A DNA stretch of 64,000 nt from contig NZ_JACNMJ010000004.1 in assembly GCF_014526325.1 (NCBI RefSeq), positions 124,001 through 188,000 on the forward strand. The letters run 5' to 3'. The stretch is from Psychroserpens algicola. GTDB taxonomy: Bacteria > Bacteroidota > Bacteroidia > Flavobacteriales > Flavobacteriaceae. Both the position numbers and the translations under genes were made by a program. This document shows, one piece after another, positions 53,678 to 63,200 of the stretch (positions are counted from its first letter, which is position 1; the number at the start of each line of letters is the position of its first letter). The notes under the pieces were generated by a model. It saw only the letters and a program-made list of their open reading frames with translations, was not told the DNA's origin and made no database searches.

Positions 53678-53691
53678 ACTTGTTGTTTTTC

Positions 53692-55131
53692 TTAATTCGG
53701 AATGCGAAGTATTTTTTGTTCTTCTAAATACCGTTGAACAGCAATTAATGCTGCAATTTTAGCTTCATTTTGCTGTTGTTCTAATAATTTTTCAGCTGAA
53801 TAATACTTCTTTACAAAATGCGTATCGAAATTCCCACTTCGGAAGGCGTCATGCTCACAAACATAAGTTCCAAAAGGTAATGTGGTTTGGATACCTTCAA
53901 TGTGATAATTGTCAATTGCTTTCAGCATTAAGGCAATGGCTTCATCTCTGGTGTTTCCGTAGGTAATTAACTTCGAAATCATCGGGTCGTAATAAATCGG
54001 AATTTCCATGCCTTCTTCAAATCCGTTATCCACACGTATTCCATCGCCTTCAGGTAATTTGTAAGTTTCTAATGTGCCGACACTTGGTAGAAAATCATTT
54101 AAAGGATCTTCAGCATACACACGCAATTCCAGTGCATGGCCATGAATTTTTAAGTCCTCTTGTTGGTAAGGTAAAACCTCACCACGAGCCACACGAATTT
54201 GTAATTCGACCAAATCGGTATTCGTGATAATTTCAGATACAGGATGCTCAACCTGGAGACGTGTATTCATTTCAAGGAAGTAGAAATTATGATCGTCATC
54301 AAGTAAAAATTCGACGGTACCAGCACCAACATAATCACAAGCTTTGGCAACTCTAACGGCTGCTTCACCCATTTTGGAGCGTAGTTCTGGTGTGAGGACA
54401 CTCGATGGCGCTTCTTCTACAACTTTTTGATGACGACGCTGGATACTGCATTCACGTTCAAATAAGTGAATACTATTGCCATGGGTGTCGGCCATAACCT
54501 GAATTTCAATATGACGTGGCGAAGTGACGTATTTTTCAATAAATACGGAGCCGTCACCAAAGGCATTCACAGCTTCACTAATGGCGCGATCCATTTGCGA
54601 TTCAAATTCACTTTCTTTATCTACAATACGCATGCCTTTTCCGCCACCACCAGCTGAGGCCTTTATCAAGATTGGGAACCCGATGTCTTTAGCTATACTT
54701 TTGGCTTCAGCGATATCTGTTATGGCTTCATCTGTACCAGGAACCATAGGGATATCATAAGCTTTAACCGCTTCTTTTGCTGCTAATTTGCTTCCCATGA
54801 TTCGGATGGCATGAGATTTCGGACCAATAAATGTGATGTTATTACTTTCGCATAATTCAGCAAAATCAGCATTTTCACTCAAGAATCCGTATCCTGGATG
54901 AATTGCATCGACATTTAAGTTTTTAGCAACCTCAATAATTTTATCACCTAATAAATACGATTGATTAGAAGGTGCTTCACCAATAAGAACAGCTTCATCT
55001 GCATATTTTACATGCGGTGATTGTCTGTCGATTGTTGAATAAACAGCAACCGTTTTAATTCCCATTTTTTTTGCCGTTCGCATAACACGAATGGCTATTT
55101 CTCCACGATTTGCAACTAATATTTTTTTCAT
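53692..55131 (-). CDS. Acetyl/propionyl-CoA carboxylase, biotin carboxylase subunit
   Basis: A 479-residue ATP-grasp enzyme. MKKILVANRGEIAIRVMRTAKKMGI, the ATP loop KASAGGGGKGMRIV, RHIEIQVMADTHGN, ECSIQRRHQKVVEEAPS and FLEMNTRLQVEHPVSE are diagnostic. It carboxylates the biotin of the carrier protein with bicarbonate and ATP. ATG 55131 starts 1 nt behind the carrier stop; a longer frame from 55146 would add six residues ahead of the conserved start and is rejected. The C-terminal tail beyond residue 445 is an ordinary extension. Confidence 0.93.
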   Translation of the reverse strand: MKKILVANRGEIAIRVMRTAKKMGIKTVAVYSTIDRQSPHVKYADEAVLIGEAPSNQSYLLGDKIIEVAKNLNVDAIHPGYGFLSENADFAELCESNNITFIGPKSHAIRIMGSKLAAKEAVKAYDIPMVPGTDEAITDIAEAKSIAKDIGFPILIKASAGGGGKGMRIVDKESEFESQMDRAISEAVNAFGDGSVFIEKYVTSPRHIEIQVMADTHGNSIHLFERECSIQRRHQKVVEEAPSSVLTPELRSKMGEAAVRVAKACDYVGAGTVEFLLDDDHNFYFLEMNTRLQVEHPVSEIITNTDLVELQIRVARGEVLPYQQEDLKIHGHALELRVYAEDPLNDFLPSVGTLETYKLPEGDGIRVDNGFEEGMEIPIYYDPMISKLITYGNTRDEAIALMLKAIDNYHIEGIQTTLPFGTYVCEHDAFRSGNFDTHFVKKYYSAEKLLEQQQNEAKIAALIAVQRYLEEQKILRIPN

Positions 55132-55132
55132 G

Positions 55133-55618
55133 TTATTCAAACTCAATTAATAGTTGGTTTTTTTCTACAGCATTTCCTTTTTCAACAGAAATAGATTTGA
55201 TAACACCTGTTCTAGGTGAGGTTAAAACGTTTTCCATTTTCATGGCTTCTAAGATTAAAAGCGGATCATTTTCATTGACTTCTTGTCCTGTTTTTACATT
55301 TATTTCAAGGATAAGACCAGGCATTGGCGCTTTGATGTCATTGACAATTTTTGAGCTTCCTATTTCAAATCCCATGTCTATTATTAAAGAATCTAAAGCG
55401 TTAAAAATGTTGATATTATAAGTGTTGTTATTAACTTTTACTTCATATGATTTTTTATTAACATCTGAAGCGGTTATTTCAGCTTTATAAGATGTGTCGT
55501 CATGCAAAACATGATAGGTATTAGCTGAAGTTTTTATGCTATTGAGTTTAGAACTGTCGGTTTCTGAAATATCAAAATCGAATGATGTATTGACATTTAC
55601 TTTAAACGATTGACGCAT
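55133..55618 (-). CDS. Biotin carboxyl carrier protein of acyl-CoA carboxylase
   Basis: A 161-residue protein. The C-terminal biotinyl domain (about 93-161) has APMPGLILEINVKTGQEV and LEAMKMENVL, with K127 as the biotinylated lysine. The N-terminal 90 residues are a beta-rich region typical of the separate carrier subunits of propionyl-CoA-type carboxylases in Bacteroidota. It is the first gene of the three-gene operon. Confidence 0.92.
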   Translation of the reverse strand: MRQSFKVNVNTSFDFDISETDSSKLNSIKTSANTYHVLHDDTSYKAEITASDVNKKSYEVKVNNNTYNINIFNALDSLIIDMGFEIGSSKIVNDIKAPMPGLILEINVKTGQEVNENDPLLILEAMKMENVLTSPRTGVIKSISVEKGNAVEKNQLLIEFE

Positions 55619-55711
55619 TGAAATGAATTTTAAATTTTGGTAAAGGTAACGAATTATAACGTTTTCGTAAATGTGAATTTACGATCTCATATTTAGAAAC
55701 TCATGACTTGT

Positions 55712-56401
55712 TTATTGATTATTATCTGGATTGAAATGTGAATCGTCCTGATGTTTTTTAATGGCTTTGTGCGATAAAATAATACCGAGAATTAGAGATA
55801 TAATGGCGCCTGTCCAGATGCCAGGAATAAAATCTATAAATAAGAAAAAGTCATAAAACCCATGAAATGTTACTGCTAGGAGTAAGCCTAGTAAATTAAG
55901 TCGGATTCTAAACTTAGAAAACTTTGCTTTTCCCATAAAATAGCCCATTAAAATCCCAAAGGTAGCATGAGCAGGAACCGCAGTAAAGGCTCTTAAAAAC
56001 CCAGTAATATAACCACTTTCTAAAACATAAAATACATTTTCTGTAGCCGCAAACCCCATCGATACCATAACGGCATACATAATACCATCAAAAGGTTCAT
56101 TAAATGCTTTTTTAGGTTGGGCAAAAAACCTCACAATTATATACTTACTAAATTCTTCAGTAAGACCAACAACCAGAAAGGCTTTCACAAATTGTTGTGG
56201 CACACTAAAGCTATCGTTAAGAGGTAATAAAATATCAAAACCCAGATAAATGATGGTTGTAACGACAATACTAACTATGGCGCCCAATAGGAAACTTGCC
56301 AGTAATAAACCTTTAGGCTCTTTGTCATATTTATCTTTAAAATAGACATAAAGAATGATGATAAAAATAGGAGCAATAGCTAGTAAGAGTAGATTAATCA
56401 T
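55712..56401 (-). CDS. PrsW family intramembrane metalloprotease
   Basis: A 229-residue membrane protein with about seven spans. The PrsW motifs are TEEFSKY (EExxK-type metal site, about residue 81), FDGIMYAVMVSMGFAATENVFY and the His-bearing AVPAHATFGILMGYFMG. In Bacillus PrsW cuts an anti-sigma factor; the target here is unknown and no anti-sigma gene is nearby. It ends the minus-strand operon that begins with the M42 peptidase. Confidence 0.87.
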   Translation of the reverse strand: MINLLLLAIAPIFIIILYVYFKDKYDKEPKGLLLASFLLGAIVSIVVTTIIYLGFDILLPLNDSFSVPQQFVKAFLVVGLTEEFSKYIIVRFFAQPKKAFNEPFDGIMYAVMVSMGFAATENVFYVLESGYITGFLRAFTAVPAHATFGILMGYFMGKAKFSKFRIRLNLLGLLLAVTFHGFYDFFLFIDFIPGIWTGAIISLILGIILSHKAIKKHQDDSHFNPDNNQ

Positions 56402-56420
56402 AGGTAAAATATAGTGAAAA

Positions 56421-56975
56421 TTAGCGCGTCATTCTGGTTTTAATGGCAGCAACTACAAATTCGTAATAGGATTTGTTACTTGAAACAAAATGATTATTAG
56501 CTTCAGAATGTTTTAGTAGTTGATTGAACTGGTCGATAGATACAAATTTTAAGGCTTCCACTTCTTCTTTTTGAGGTTGAAGCGCATCTAGTTTTACCGC
56601 GATCTTAGCTACAAACGTATTGTGAAATTCATTATCAATGATGCCGTTAGGATAGGATTGAAAACATTCAAACACTCCAATTTTAATGAGCTGAGCTTCG
56701 TTAATGGAGATGCCAATTTCTTCTTTGGCTTCTCTAACAGCTGCTTGTTCTGGAGTTTCTCCAGCATCTATATGGCCAGCTACAGAAACATCCCAAAGTA
56801 GCGGACAAATAGCTTTTGAAGCCGCACGTTGTTGAAGAAGAATGTTTCCTTCTGCTGTATACAACCAAACGTGAGCCGTATTGTGTAAATGACCTTTGGC
56901 ATGAATTTCTGACTTTAATGCAGAAACACCTGTTGGTTGTCCGTTTCGGTCTACGATGTCGATATATTCTTCCAA
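56421..56975 (-). CDS. NUDIX hydrolase
   Basis: A 184-residue protein with the Nudix box G-HIDAG-E-TPEQAAV-REAKEEIGI complete. The N-terminal EYIDIVDRNGQPTG and LLQQRAASKAICPLLWDVSVAGHI in parts resemble isopentenyl-diphosphate isomerase-like NUDIX proteins, but typical IDI catalytic residues were not verified, so a pyrophosphatase is more likely. The start is TTG 56975: a stop lies just upstream and no ATG precedes the conserved first strand. It is 10 nt behind the aminotransferase gene. Confidence 0.87.
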   Translation of the reverse strand: MEEYIDIVDRNGQPTGVSALKSEIHAKGHLHNTAHVWLYTAEGNILLQQRAASKAICPLLWDVSVAGHIDAGETPEQAAVREAKEEIGISINEAQLIKIGVFECFQSYPNGIIDNEFHNTFVAKIAVKLDALQPQKEEVEALKFVSIDQFNQLLKHSEANNHFVSSNKSYYEFVVAAIKTRMTR

Positions 56976-56985
56976 AAGCTAATTT

Positions 56986-58143
56986 TTAAAGGATTGATTT
57001 AATGACATTCACTAAAGTGTCAAAATCAGATTTAGTATTAAACAGATGACAAGAAATGCGAATGTATGATCCTCTAAAGGATAAAAAAATGTTTTGTTCT
57101 TGAAGCACTGTTTTTAAGTCTTTAATATCAATATGCTCAGGAAGTTTTGCTCCAAATAAATGATGCGTCCGATAATCGGGATGTTCAATTTGAAAACCTA
57201 AACCAGTAAGTTCCGCTACGGCTTTATAGGATATCGATTTACAATACTCCTGAATAGCTTTTGGAGTCCAATCTATCACTTGTTTTAAGGCTTCGATTTG
57301 CATTTTCACATAAATGAAATTTCCACTTTCACCAACAGCATAGCGATTTGCAAACGGTTTGTACTGGGGTTCATAATTGGTTAAATCAGATAATTTTTCA
57401 CTGTGTAACCGGTTAGCCCAGTTATTTTCAATAGGTTCGCCATCGTCAAAATAACTGCTGTAATAGGCATAGCCACAACCATATGGTCCGAATAACCATT
57501 TGTAACCTGCACAAATTAAAGCGTCAGGTTGAATTTCTTTAACAGAAAAGTGAAAGGCTACAATAGTTTGACTGCCATCAACAATTAATAATGCGTCGTG
57601 CTTTCTGGTTTTAGCTCTTATGGCTTTTAAGTCGAAAATTGTGCCGTTGGACCAATGGATATTTCCAAGTGCCACAACAGCCGTTTTGTTGGTGATGTGA
57701 TCAAGAAGGTCTTGATTCCACTGTTTGGCGTTGTACGTTTTTAAATTCGGATTGGCAACTGTAATCAGTTTGGCATCATAGGTGTCAGCCAGTTTTTTCC
57801 AGGCATAATAATTACTCGGAAACTGCTCTTCAATGATTACTATTTCGTCTCCAGAATTGAGTTTAATGTTATTAGTAACTGTCGCTATTCCGTAGGAAAC
57901 AGAAGGAATACTGGCGATGCGTTCAGATTCGTCAACATCAATAAGTTGGGCAAATAAGCCTTTAAGCTCAGTCACCGGATCAAAAAAATCTGAAGACGGA
58001 ATGGTATAAGGCTGGCTCTTTTGTAAAACCGCATCAATTCCAGCCTGCTCAACAGCTTTAAAAGAAGGAGAGAGGCTGGCAGTGTTTAAATAAGTAATGT
58101 GATCTTCAATGTTAAAAAGATGCTTTTGATGTTTTAAAATCAT
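56986..58143 (-). CDS. Aminotransferase class V-fold PLP-dependent enzyme
   Basis: A 385-residue fold-type I PLP enzyme. FNIEDHITYLNTASLSPS at the start, ALGNIHWSNGTIFDL, LIVDGSQTIVAFHFSV (Asp binding the pyridine) and ALICAGYKWLFGPYGCGYAY, in which the Lys of GYKW binds PLP, are typical of class V (cysteine desulfurase/kynureninase-like). Whether it works as desulfurase, lyase or transaminase cannot be told; no conserved catalytic Cys loop is evident. It lies 7 nt behind the M42 peptidase gene. Confidence 0.87.
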   Translation of the reverse strand: MILKHQKHLFNIEDHITYLNTASLSPSFKAVEQAGIDAVLQKSQPYTIPSSDFFDPVTELKGLFAQLIDVDESERIASIPSVSYGIATVTNNIKLNSGDEIVIIEEQFPSNYYAWKKLADTYDAKLITVANPNLKTYNAKQWNQDLLDHITNKTAVVALGNIHWSNGTIFDLKAIRAKTRKHDALLIVDGSQTIVAFHFSVKEIQPDALICAGYKWLFGPYGCGYAYYSSYFDDGEPIENNWANRLHSEKLSDLTNYEPQYKPFANRYAVGESGNFIYVKMQIEALKQVIDWTPKAIQEYCKSISYKAVAELTGLGFQIEHPDYRTHHLFGAKLPEHIDIKDLKTVLQEQNIFLSFRGSYIRISCHLFNTKSDFDTLVNVIKSIL

Positions 58144-58150
58144 GTTTTAA

Positions 58151-59239
58151 TTATTCAAAATATGAAAATGTATCCCCATCTTTAATCTTCAGTAAAGTTT
58201 CATAAATCATCTTAATCACATTTTCAACATCATCACGATGTACCATTTCTACAGTTGTATGCATATAACGTAATGGTAAAGAAATTAGTGCAGAAGCCAC
58301 GCCACCATTGCTGTAGGCAAAGGCATCGGTATCTGTACCTGTTGCTCTAGAAAGTGCAGAACGTTGAAACGGAATTTTCTTAGCTTCGGCAGTATCAGTG
58401 ATTAAATCTCTCAATTTTTGTTGTACAGCAGGAGCATAAGCCACTACAGGACCTTTACCAAGTTCAAGATGACCTTCCTTTTTCTTATCAATCATAGGTG
58501 TTGTGGTATCATGCGTAACATCGGTAACGATAGCAACATTAGGTCTGATAGTTTCAGTAATCATTTGTGCGCCACGTAATCCTATTTCTTCTTGAACAGA
58601 ATTCGTAACATAAAGTCCGAATGGTAAAGTCTTTTTATTCTCTTTTAGAAGACGCGCCACTTCAGCAATCATAAATCCACCCATTCGGTTATCAAGTGCA
58701 CGACAGACAAATTTATTTTTATTCAGAATATGAAATGTGTCTGGATAAGTAATAACACAGCCTACATGAACGCCTAATTTTTCAACTTCTTCCTTAGTTG
58801 TACAGCCGCAGTCAATAAATATATTATCAGGTTTTGGCGGTTCTTCTTTTGCTTTACTTCTGGTGTGAATTGCAGGCCATCCAAATACACCTTTTACAAT
58901 CCCTTTTTTTGTGTGTATGTTTACAATTTTACTAGGTGCAATTTGATGATCGCTTCCACCATTTCTAATTACGTATATGAGTCCGTTATCAGAAATATAG
59001 TTTACATACCAAGAAATTTCGTCGGCATGCCCTTCAATCACGACTTTATATTTTGCCTTAGGGTTGATGACACCAACAGCAGTTCCGTAGGTATCAGTAA
59101 TAAATTCATCTACATAAGGTTTTAGATAGTCCATCCACACCTTTTGTCCGTCCCATTCATAACCTGTTGGAGCAGCATTATTTAAATATTTTTCAAGGAA
59201 ATCAATTGATTTTTTATTGAGTATACTTTTTGTAGCCAT
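58151..59239 (-). CDS. M42 family metallopeptidase
   Basis: A 362-residue peptidase. VVIEGHADEISWYVNYI (first zinc ligands His and Asp), CRALDNRMGGFMIAEVARLL, SVQEEIGLRGAQM (catalytic Glu pair) and TDVTHDTTTP with the late YMHTTVEMVHRDDV are the M42 (glutamyl aminopeptidase/DAP) motifs in the right order. These are large tetrahedral cytoplasmic aminopeptidases. It is the first gene of a four-gene minus-strand operon (peptidase, aminotransferase, NUDIX, PrsW). Confidence 0.92.
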   Translation of the reverse strand: MATKSILNKKSIDFLEKYLNNAAPTGYEWDGQKVWMDYLKPYVDEFITDTYGTAVGVINPKAKYKVVIEGHADEISWYVNYISDNGLIYVIRNGGSDHQIAPSKIVNIHTKKGIVKGVFGWPAIHTRSKAKEEPPKPDNIFIDCGCTTKEEVEKLGVHVGCVITYPDTFHILNKNKFVCRALDNRMGGFMIAEVARLLKENKKTLPFGLYVTNSVQEEIGLRGAQMITETIRPNVAIVTDVTHDTTTPMIDKKKEGHLELGKGPVVAYAPAVQQKLRDLITDTAEAKKIPFQRSALSRATGTDTDAFAYSNGGVASALISLPLRYMHTTVEMVHRDDVENVIKMIYETLLKIKDGDTFSYFE

Positions 59240-59376
59240 ATATGTTTATGTTTCAGTTTTCGTAAAAATAAAAGGATTTATTCAGTATTTAAATCTTAAG
59301 CATCGAAAATTTGTAACAAAATGAAGTATTTTTACACCAATACCTACAATTAAGAAACCATCAAATTTATATTAGA

Positions 59377-60264
59377 ATGAAGCTAGTCATTAAAGATTTA
59401 ACAAAAACATACAAAAATGGTGTTAAAGCCATCGATAACCTCAATATTGAAATAGGAACAGGAATGTTTGGTTTATTGGGGCCAAATGGTGCTGGTAAAT
59501 CCTCTTTAATGCGAACTATTGCGACATTACAAAGTCCGGATTCTGGATCTATTACTTTTGGAGAAATCAATGTTTTAGAAGATAAAATGGCGCTTAGAAA
59601 AGTGCTTGGCTATTTACCACAATCCTTTGGTGTGTATCCTAAAATGTCAGCAGAAGCTTTATTAGATTACTTTGCAACTTTAAAAGGCGTAAGCTCAAAA
59701 TCTGAGCGACAAGCTTTAGTGAATGAGGTTTTAGAAATTACCAATTTATACGATGTCAGAAAGAAAAATGTTGCAGGATATTCTGGAGGTATGAAACAGC
59801 GTTTTGGCATTGCGCAACTGTTATTAAATAACCCGAAACTTATTATAGTTGATGAGCCTACAGCAGGTTTAGATCCAGCCGAAAGACATCGATTTTTAAA
59901 TGTACTTAGAGAGGTAGGTACCAATTGTACTGTCATTTTTTCGACACATATAGTAGAAGATGTTAAAGAGCTATGTAACGAGATGGCGATTTTGAATGGT
60001 GGACGAATTTTAAAGCAATCAACACCTTCGAAAGCCAGAGCAGAGCTTGTAGGGAAAATTTGGACTAAAGTGATTGATAGAGATGACTTAGAAGCCAATG
60101 AAGCTAAATACAATATTCTGTCATCAAATTATAATGAAGATAATTCGCTAAACATACGAGTGTATGCAAATGCTCAGCCAGATGACGATTTTAAAGCCTC
60201 TGAACCTCAATTAGACGACGTGTACTTTATAGCCTTAAAACAAGATGAACCAGTTTTAAGCTAA
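59377..60264 (+). CDS. ABC transporter ATP-binding protein
   Basis: A 295-residue ATPase. Walker A is GPNGAGKSSL (about 34-43), Q-loop YLPQSFG, signature YSGGMKQR, Walker B LIIVDEPTAGLDP and the H-loop STHIVED. The C-terminal 60 residues form an extra regulatory tail. It partners with the permease-peptidase fusion that starts 31 nt later; together they make an ABC-2 type exporter or a mechanotransmission-like complex. Confidence 0.9.
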   Translation: MKLVIKDLTKTYKNGVKAIDNLNIEIGTGMFGLLGPNGAGKSSLMRTIATLQSPDSGSITFGEINVLEDKMALRKVLGYLPQSFGVYPKMSAEALLDYFATLKGVSSKSERQALVNEVLEITNLYDVRKKNVAGYSGGMKQRFGIAQLLLNNPKLIIVDEPTAGLDPAERHRFLNVLREVGTNCTVIFSTHIVEDVKELCNEMAILNGGRILKQSTPSKARAELVGKIWTKVIDRDDLEANEAKYNILSSNYNEDNSLNIRVYANAQPDDDFKASEPQLDDVYFIALKQDEPVLS

Positions 60265-60295
60265 ATCAATTTCAACTAAATTAAAAAAGTACATT

Positions 60296-63200
60296 ATGTT
60301 TTCTACTATATTTTTTCATGAGCTAAACTATTGGATAAAAAAGCCTGCTGTATATATTTACATGGCAATTTTCTTTTTTTTAGCGCTTTTTATTGCAGCA
60401 ACTTCAGCAGGAATTTTTGATAGTATCACTGCAACGACTGGCTCTTCACGAATTGTGAACTCGCCTTATGGGGTCAGCAATTTATTTAACGGCTTATCTA
60501 TTTTAATATTTTTTCTGTTTCCTTCAATTATTGGTGTATCGGTGTATCGCGATTATAAAAGTGAGATGCATACCATTTTATATTCCTATCCGTTTACTAA
60601 AGCCAATTATCTATTTGCAAAGTTTTTTAGTTCTATTCTTGTCGTAACCTGCATTGTATTGGCTATAGGCATAGGAATGTTTATAGGATTTAGAATGCCT
60701 GGCACAAACCCGGATTTGGTAACCTCATTTAATTTCAAAGCTTATTTCGATACTTATTGGTTATTTATATTACCTAATATTATTTTATTTGGAGCCATTG
60801 TATTTGCAGTAGTTACTTTTACCCGAAATATCGCTGCGGGTTTTATAACTATCGTCTTATTGTTTTTTGTTCAAGGACTTACAGAAAGCTTTTTATCAAA
60901 TCCTGAGCATCGGTATTTTGCTGCTTTGGTTGATCCTTATGGAGCAGCTGCAGCACAATACTATACGAGATATTGGACTATTTCCGAACAAAATGAATTA
61001 CATATCCCTATTAAAGAGTTAATTCTCTATAATCGATTAATATGGCTGGGAGTTGCTAGTTTGATATTCGGACTTGTCTATAAATATTTCACTTTTAGTC
61101 AAAATGCGCTTTCATTTTCATTATTTAAAAGAAAAACAGGAGAGCGTTCAACTAAAAGTAATTTTGGTGGTATTACCAGAATAAATTTACCAAAGGTTAA
61201 TTTTGATTATTCTTTTCTGCAAAACTTAAAAACAGCATGGAAAGTTTCTAATGTCGAATTCAAGTATATTGTTAAAAACTGGCCTTTTATATCTATTGTT
61301 CTTGTAGGACTACTTTTGGTTTTAGTGGTATTAATTGATGTTGGAAATGCTTTTGGAACACCAACTTATCCTCGAACCTGGCGAATGCTACAAGGAGGAA
61401 GCATCTTTGTTTTGTCTATAAATATATGTACATTTTTATATACTGGAGTTCTCGTCAATCGAAGTAAAACCTTTCGAATGAACGGACTAGAGGATACGAC
61501 TGCAGTACCAAACTGGACGCTGTTTTTATCTAAGCTTATAGCTGTGATTAAAATGCAAATTCTATTGCTTTTAATCATCATGGTTGCAGGTATCGCATTT
61601 CAATTATATAAAGGATATTACGATATTGAAGTAGGACTATATCTCAAAGAATTATTGGGATTAAAACTCATCAACTATGTTATCTGGGCATTTTTAGCCC
61701 TATGCTTACATACTCTGGTAAGGAATCTGTATTTAGGATTATTTATACTAATTGTGATTTCTATCGGAATCCCATTTTTAACTTTAGCAGGTGTAGAAAA
61801 TGACTTGTTCAAATATAATGAAGGTCCAGGATTTGGTTACAATGACATGAATGGTTATGGCGATTCTCTGGGACGTTATTTATTGTATAAGGCGTATTGG
61901 GTTCTGGCAGGATTAATTTTAGTGGTTATTGCAGGATTATTTTGGGTAAGAGGTTTACCACATTCTTTTAAAGAGCGTTTATCTATTGCTAAAAAGCGTT
62001 ACAAACTTCCAGTTGTTATTACTTCTATGGTATTACTTCTAGGGTTTTTAACCTTAGGATTTAGAATTTTTAAAGAGACTAATATTGAAAATACGAGATA
62101 TTCGTCCAAACAGATAGAGAAACTCAGAGTTGATTGGGAAAAGACCTATAAAAAGTATCAAAATAACGCACAGCCCAGAATTGTATCGGTTAAGACAGAT
62201 GTACATATATTTCCAAAGTCGAGAGATTTTGAAGCCTCAGGAACCTATGTAATGGTTAACAAAACAAATCAGGCTATCGATAGTATATTTTTAAATCATA
62301 ACGATTATGTAAGTACATTTGAGTTTGATCGAGAAAACACTCTTGTGCTTGAAGACACCGTATATGATTTTGATATTTATCAGTTGAAAACACCATTAAA
62401 ACCAAGTGATTCGATGGTGTTAAATTTTACTGTTAAAAATGAACCTAATACTTTAATCACAAGGAATTCTCCTATTAGAGCTAATGGAACATTTATCAAT
62501 AATATGCAGCTGTTTCCTAGTTTAGGTTATAGTGAAAATCGAGAACTTACCGATAATAAAACACGTCAAAAGTACGATTTACCACCTAATGAGTTACGAC
62601 CACATCCTTCAGACTCTACTGCTTTAGGGAATACTTACATTTCTAAAGATAGTGATTGGATTGATTTTGAAACTACGGTTAGTACCAGTGAAGACCAAAT
62701 TGCTATAGCGCCTGGTTATCTTCAGAAAGAATGGGTTGAAGATGGGCGTCGTTATTTTTATTATAAAATGGATAGCAAAATTTTAAACTTTTACGCTTAT
62801 AATTCCGCAGCATATGAGGTGAAACGTGATACTTGGAATGATGTCAATCTCGAAATTTATTACCACAAAGGTCATGAGTACAACCTTGATCGTATGATGG
62901 AAGGTATGAAAGCGTCTCTGGCATATAACAGCGAAAATTTTAGTCCGTATCAGCACAAACAACTCCGCATTGTAGAATTCCCAAGTGGAAGTTTTGCACA
63001 GTCGTTTCCAAATACGATTCCGTTTGCTGGAGATGCCGGATTTATTGCAGATGTCGATGATAGTGAAGAAGGAGGTATTGATTATACCTATGCGATAACT
63101 GTACACGAAGTCGCGCATCAATGGTGGGCACATCAGGTGATTGGTGCTGATGTTCTTGGAGCAACCATGCTATCGGAAAGTTTATCAGAGTATGTGGCAT

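Noticed and set aside
59667-60113. 148-codon open frame on the minus strand
   Set aside because: It is antisense to the ABC ATPase motifs and shows no protein-like pattern.
59377-60264. GldA, the missing ATPase of GldFG
   Set aside because: It is 34 kb away and followed directly by its own permease-peptidase partner, so it more likely serves that protein.
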